The notes beneath the pieces were generated by a model, which did not search any database, had not been told where the DNA came from, and saw nothing but the letters and a program-made list of their open reading frames with translations. A stretch of 64,000 bases of DNA from Streptomyces fulvoviolaceus. Its GTDB lineage: Bacteria > Actinomycetota > Actinomycetes > Streptomycetales > Streptomycetaceae. Location: NCBI RefSeq assembly GCF_000718165.1, contig NZ_JOEY01000013.1:124001-188000 (forward strand), in the 5' to 3' direction. This document shows positions 62,610-64,000 of this stretch, piece after piece. The first letter of the stretch is position 1, and the number at the start of each line of letters is the position of its first letter. Made by a program: the position numbers and the translations under genes.

Positions 62610-63410
62610 ATGACCACCGCGACCAGCCGCCGCAGCGACCGGCGTATCAGCCCCGTCTTCATCGGGATCCTCGCGGTCACGGCGGTGACGGGCTGGGCCA
62701 CCTGGACCGGCTTTGCCGAGAAGCCCGGTGTGGCCGTGTTCCTGTTCGTGACGGCCGCGTGGATCGTCTCCCTCTGCCTGCACGAGTACGCGCACGCCCG
62801 CACGGCCCTGCACAGCGGTGACATCACCGTGGGATCGAAGGGCTACCTGAGCCTCAATCCTCTCGCCTACACCCACGCCCTACTGAGCATCGTGCTCCCG
62901 GTGATCTTCGTGATCATGGGGGGCATCGGTCTGCCGGGCGGTGCCGTCTTCATCGAACGGGGCCGGATCCGGGGCCGCTGGCGGCACAGCCTGATCTCCG
63001 CGGCGGGCCCGCTGACGAACGTCCTGTTCGCGGTCGTCTGCACGGCGCCGTTCTGGCTGGACGCGCTCGACGGGGTGCCGGCCGACTTCCGGTTCGCGCT
63101 GGCGTTCCTGGCGTTGCTCCAGGTCACGGCCGCGCTGCTGAACTTCCTGCCCGTGCCCGGCCTGGACGGCTACGGGGTCATCGAGCCCTGGCTGTCGTAC
63201 AACGTCAAGCGCCAGGTGGAGCCGTTCGCGCCGTTCGGCCTGCTGTTCGTGTTCGCGCTGCTGTTCGTGCCGCAGATCAACAGCGCGTTCTTCGACGTCA
63301 TCGACTCGGTACTGAGCAGCCTGGGGATCAGCGACTTCGAGACGTACTGCGGCCAGGACCTCTACCGCTTCTGGCAGAGCTCGAACGAGTTCTGCTCCGT
63401 CAGCCCGTGA
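62610..63410 (+). CDS. M50 family (site-2-protease-like) metallopeptidase
   Basis: Integral membrane zinc protease of 266 aa. The HExxH motif is C-L-H-E-Y-A-H-A near residue 58 in the second membrane helix, and the distal zinc ligand is in LLNFLPVPGLDGYGVIE near 185-190 (N-x-x-P-x-P-x-x-D-G). Helices flank both. The small SpoIVFB/S2P-like size lacks PDZ or CBS domains, so it belongs to the short group whose substrates are mostly unknown. ATG 62610 has GGGAG 5 nt upstream. It overlaps the convergent small protein gene by 11 nt. Confidence 0.88.
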   Translation: MTTATSRRSDRRISPVFIGILAVTAVTGWATWTGFAEKPGVAVFLFVTAAWIVSLCLHEYAHARTALHSGDITVGSKGYLSLNPLAYTHALLSIVLPVIFVIMGGIGLPGGAVFIERGRIRGRWRHSLISAAGPLTNVLFAVVCTAPFWLDALDGVPADFRFALAFLALLQVTAALLNFLPVPGLDGYGVIEPWLSYNVKRQVEPFAPFGLLFVFALLFVPQINSAFFDVIDSVLSSLGISDFETYCGQDLYRFWQSSNEFCSVSP

Positions 63411-63579
63411 CGGACTTCCGATCCTTCTCGCGCTTCACGTAGTACCAGCACATGTTGGACGAGAGGCCCGCGAGCAGCACCCACACGATCCCCAGCAGGT
63501 TGCCCTGGACGAAGGAGACGACCGCCGCGGCCACGGCCAGGAGGCAGACGACGAGGGCGTAGAGGGCGAGGCGGGGCAT
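63400..63579 (-). CDS. small membrane protein, hypothetical
   Basis: Protein of 59 aa from ATG 63579: PRLALYALVVCLLAVAAAVVSF forms one hydrophobic helix and LLGIVWVLLAGLSSNMCWYY a second, with a short basic end (VKREKDRKS). No family recognised. The reading frame has two helices of sensible length and a basic tail, so it looks real. It is 86 nt downstream of the F420 oxidoreductase gene and may be cotranscribed. Its last codons overlap the M50 gene on the other strand. Confidence 0.6.
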   Translation of the reverse strand: MPRLALYALVVCLLAVAAAVVSFVQGNLLGIVWVLLAGLSSNMCWYYVKREKDRKSVTG

Positions 63580-63664
63580 GGGGGCGGTTCTCCTGTCGGG
63601 GGACACTGCTTGCACTACCGGTACTGCTCTGCGCCGACCAGTGTCCCCCATCCTCCTGCCCGAC

Positions 63665-64000
63665 TCACACGTCGGTGACCCGCAGGCCCGCGTGCGCCTT
63701 GTACCGCCGGTTGACCGAGATCAGGTTGGCGACCAGCGACTCCACCTGGTGCGCGTTGCGCAGCCGCCCGGCGAAGACACCGCGCATGCCGGGGATACGG
63801 CCGGCCAGCGCCTGCACGATCTCGACGTCGGCGCGCTCCTCGCCCAGCACCATCACATCGGTGTCGATCTCCTCGATCTGCGGGTCCTGGAGAAGGACGG
63901 CCGACAGGTGGTGGAAGGCGGCGGCGACCCGCGAGTCCGGCAGCAGGACGGCGGCCTGCTCGGCGGCGCTGCCCTCCTCCGGCTTCAGCGCGTACGCGCC
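63665..64000 (-). CDS. npdG: NADPH-dependent F420 reductase (3' part, continues outside window)
   Basis: C-terminal 111 residues of an F420:NADPH oxidoreductase (Npd/Fno type), which transfers hydride between NADPH and cofactor F420. The visible part has AAVLLPDSRVAAAFHHLSAV, then EIDTDVMVLGEERADVEIVQALA, and ends RNAHQVESLVANLISVNRRYKAH, the standard end of the family; R-N-A-H-Q-V-E-S-L is diagnostic. The gene extends past position 64000, so the nucleotide-binding start is not seen. Its presence indicates F420 metabolism, normal for streptomycetes. Confidence 0.87.
   Translation of the reverse strand, partial: GAYALKPEEGSAAEQAAVLLPDSRVAAAFHHLSAVLLQDPQIEEIDTDVMVLGEERADVEIVQALAGRIPGMRGVFAGRLRNAHQVESLVANLISVNRRYKAHAGLRVTDV

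Overview
This is a chromosomal segment of a high-GC actinobacterium, almost certainly a Streptomyces. Codons end mostly in G or C, GTG starts and 4-nt ATGA/GTGA overlaps are common, and many families are typical of the genus: tricorn protease, MmyB-type XRE regulators, an AfsR-like BTAD regulator, DUF3105/DUF305/DUF6153 proteins, a GlnA2-type glutamine synthetase-like enzyme, and the phoH-ybeY-corC group. I see no rRNA, tRNA, transposase, prophage or CRISPR array. Both ends cut a gene: a nitronate monooxygenase at the left and an F420:NADPH oxidoreductase at the right.

Layout. 0-8.5 kb: housekeeping and nucleotide genes on the plus strand (nitronate monooxygenase, rsmE, VOC protein, lipoprotein, tricorn protease, HIT protein, RNase Z, adenosine/adenine deaminase). 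8.6-16 kb: an MFS exporter, then a D-glucarate catabolic unit in which an IclR regulator is divergent from kdgD-gudD-glucarate permease, followed by a PfkB kinase. 16-23 kb: a degenerate cytidine deaminase fold protein, an XRE regulator divergent from a drug-type MFS pump, and the minus-strand chain phoH-ybeY-corC-mmcQ. The phoH gene is split by a 362-residue class 3 intein with a LAGLIDADG endonuclease. 23.5-26.6 kb: three secreted or membrane-anchored beta-sandwich proteins, the last a DUF916-type protein, resembling WxL surface systems. 26.9-29.7 kb: amt-glnK behind a GlnR-like box array, divergent from era.

29.7-40 kb: two regulator/enzyme or regulator/transporter pairs (XRE/NAD-epimerase, LysR/EamA), glnE, a lipoprotein, a LuxR regulator coupled to a flavin-split-barrel protein, and a VOC protein. 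40-42 kb: glnA2 (probable gamma-glutamylpolyamine synthetase). 42-47.7 kb: a periplasmic/copper-flavoured run (DUF3105, DUF305, secreted S53 protease, Met/His-rich DUF6153, Tat-exported multicopper oxidase). 47.7-56 kb: nadE, an MFS transporter, a membrane-anchored endonuclease/phosphatase-fold protein, a DHA2 pump with its TetR regulator, and panB. 56.4-64 kb: DrrAB-type ABC exporter, a 1190-residue AfsR-like regulator, a DUF6578-type protein, an M50 metallopeptidase and a small membrane protein.

Connections. Nitrogen control recurs: ammonium uptake and PII (amt-glnK), glutamine synthetase adenylylation (glnE) and a glutamine synthetase paralogue that lacks the adenylylation motif. Intergenic DNA is unusually structured: a modular family of long inverted repeats (10.0, 49.9 and 56.2 kb), a short GC-rich element that sits at gene ends and in one case supplies the stop codon, a 40-bp tandem array, and several perfect operator-like palindromes. 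The most notable signals are the PhoH intein, the four 28-bp-phased GGGTTAACCC sites before the S53 protease, and the modular inverted repeats.
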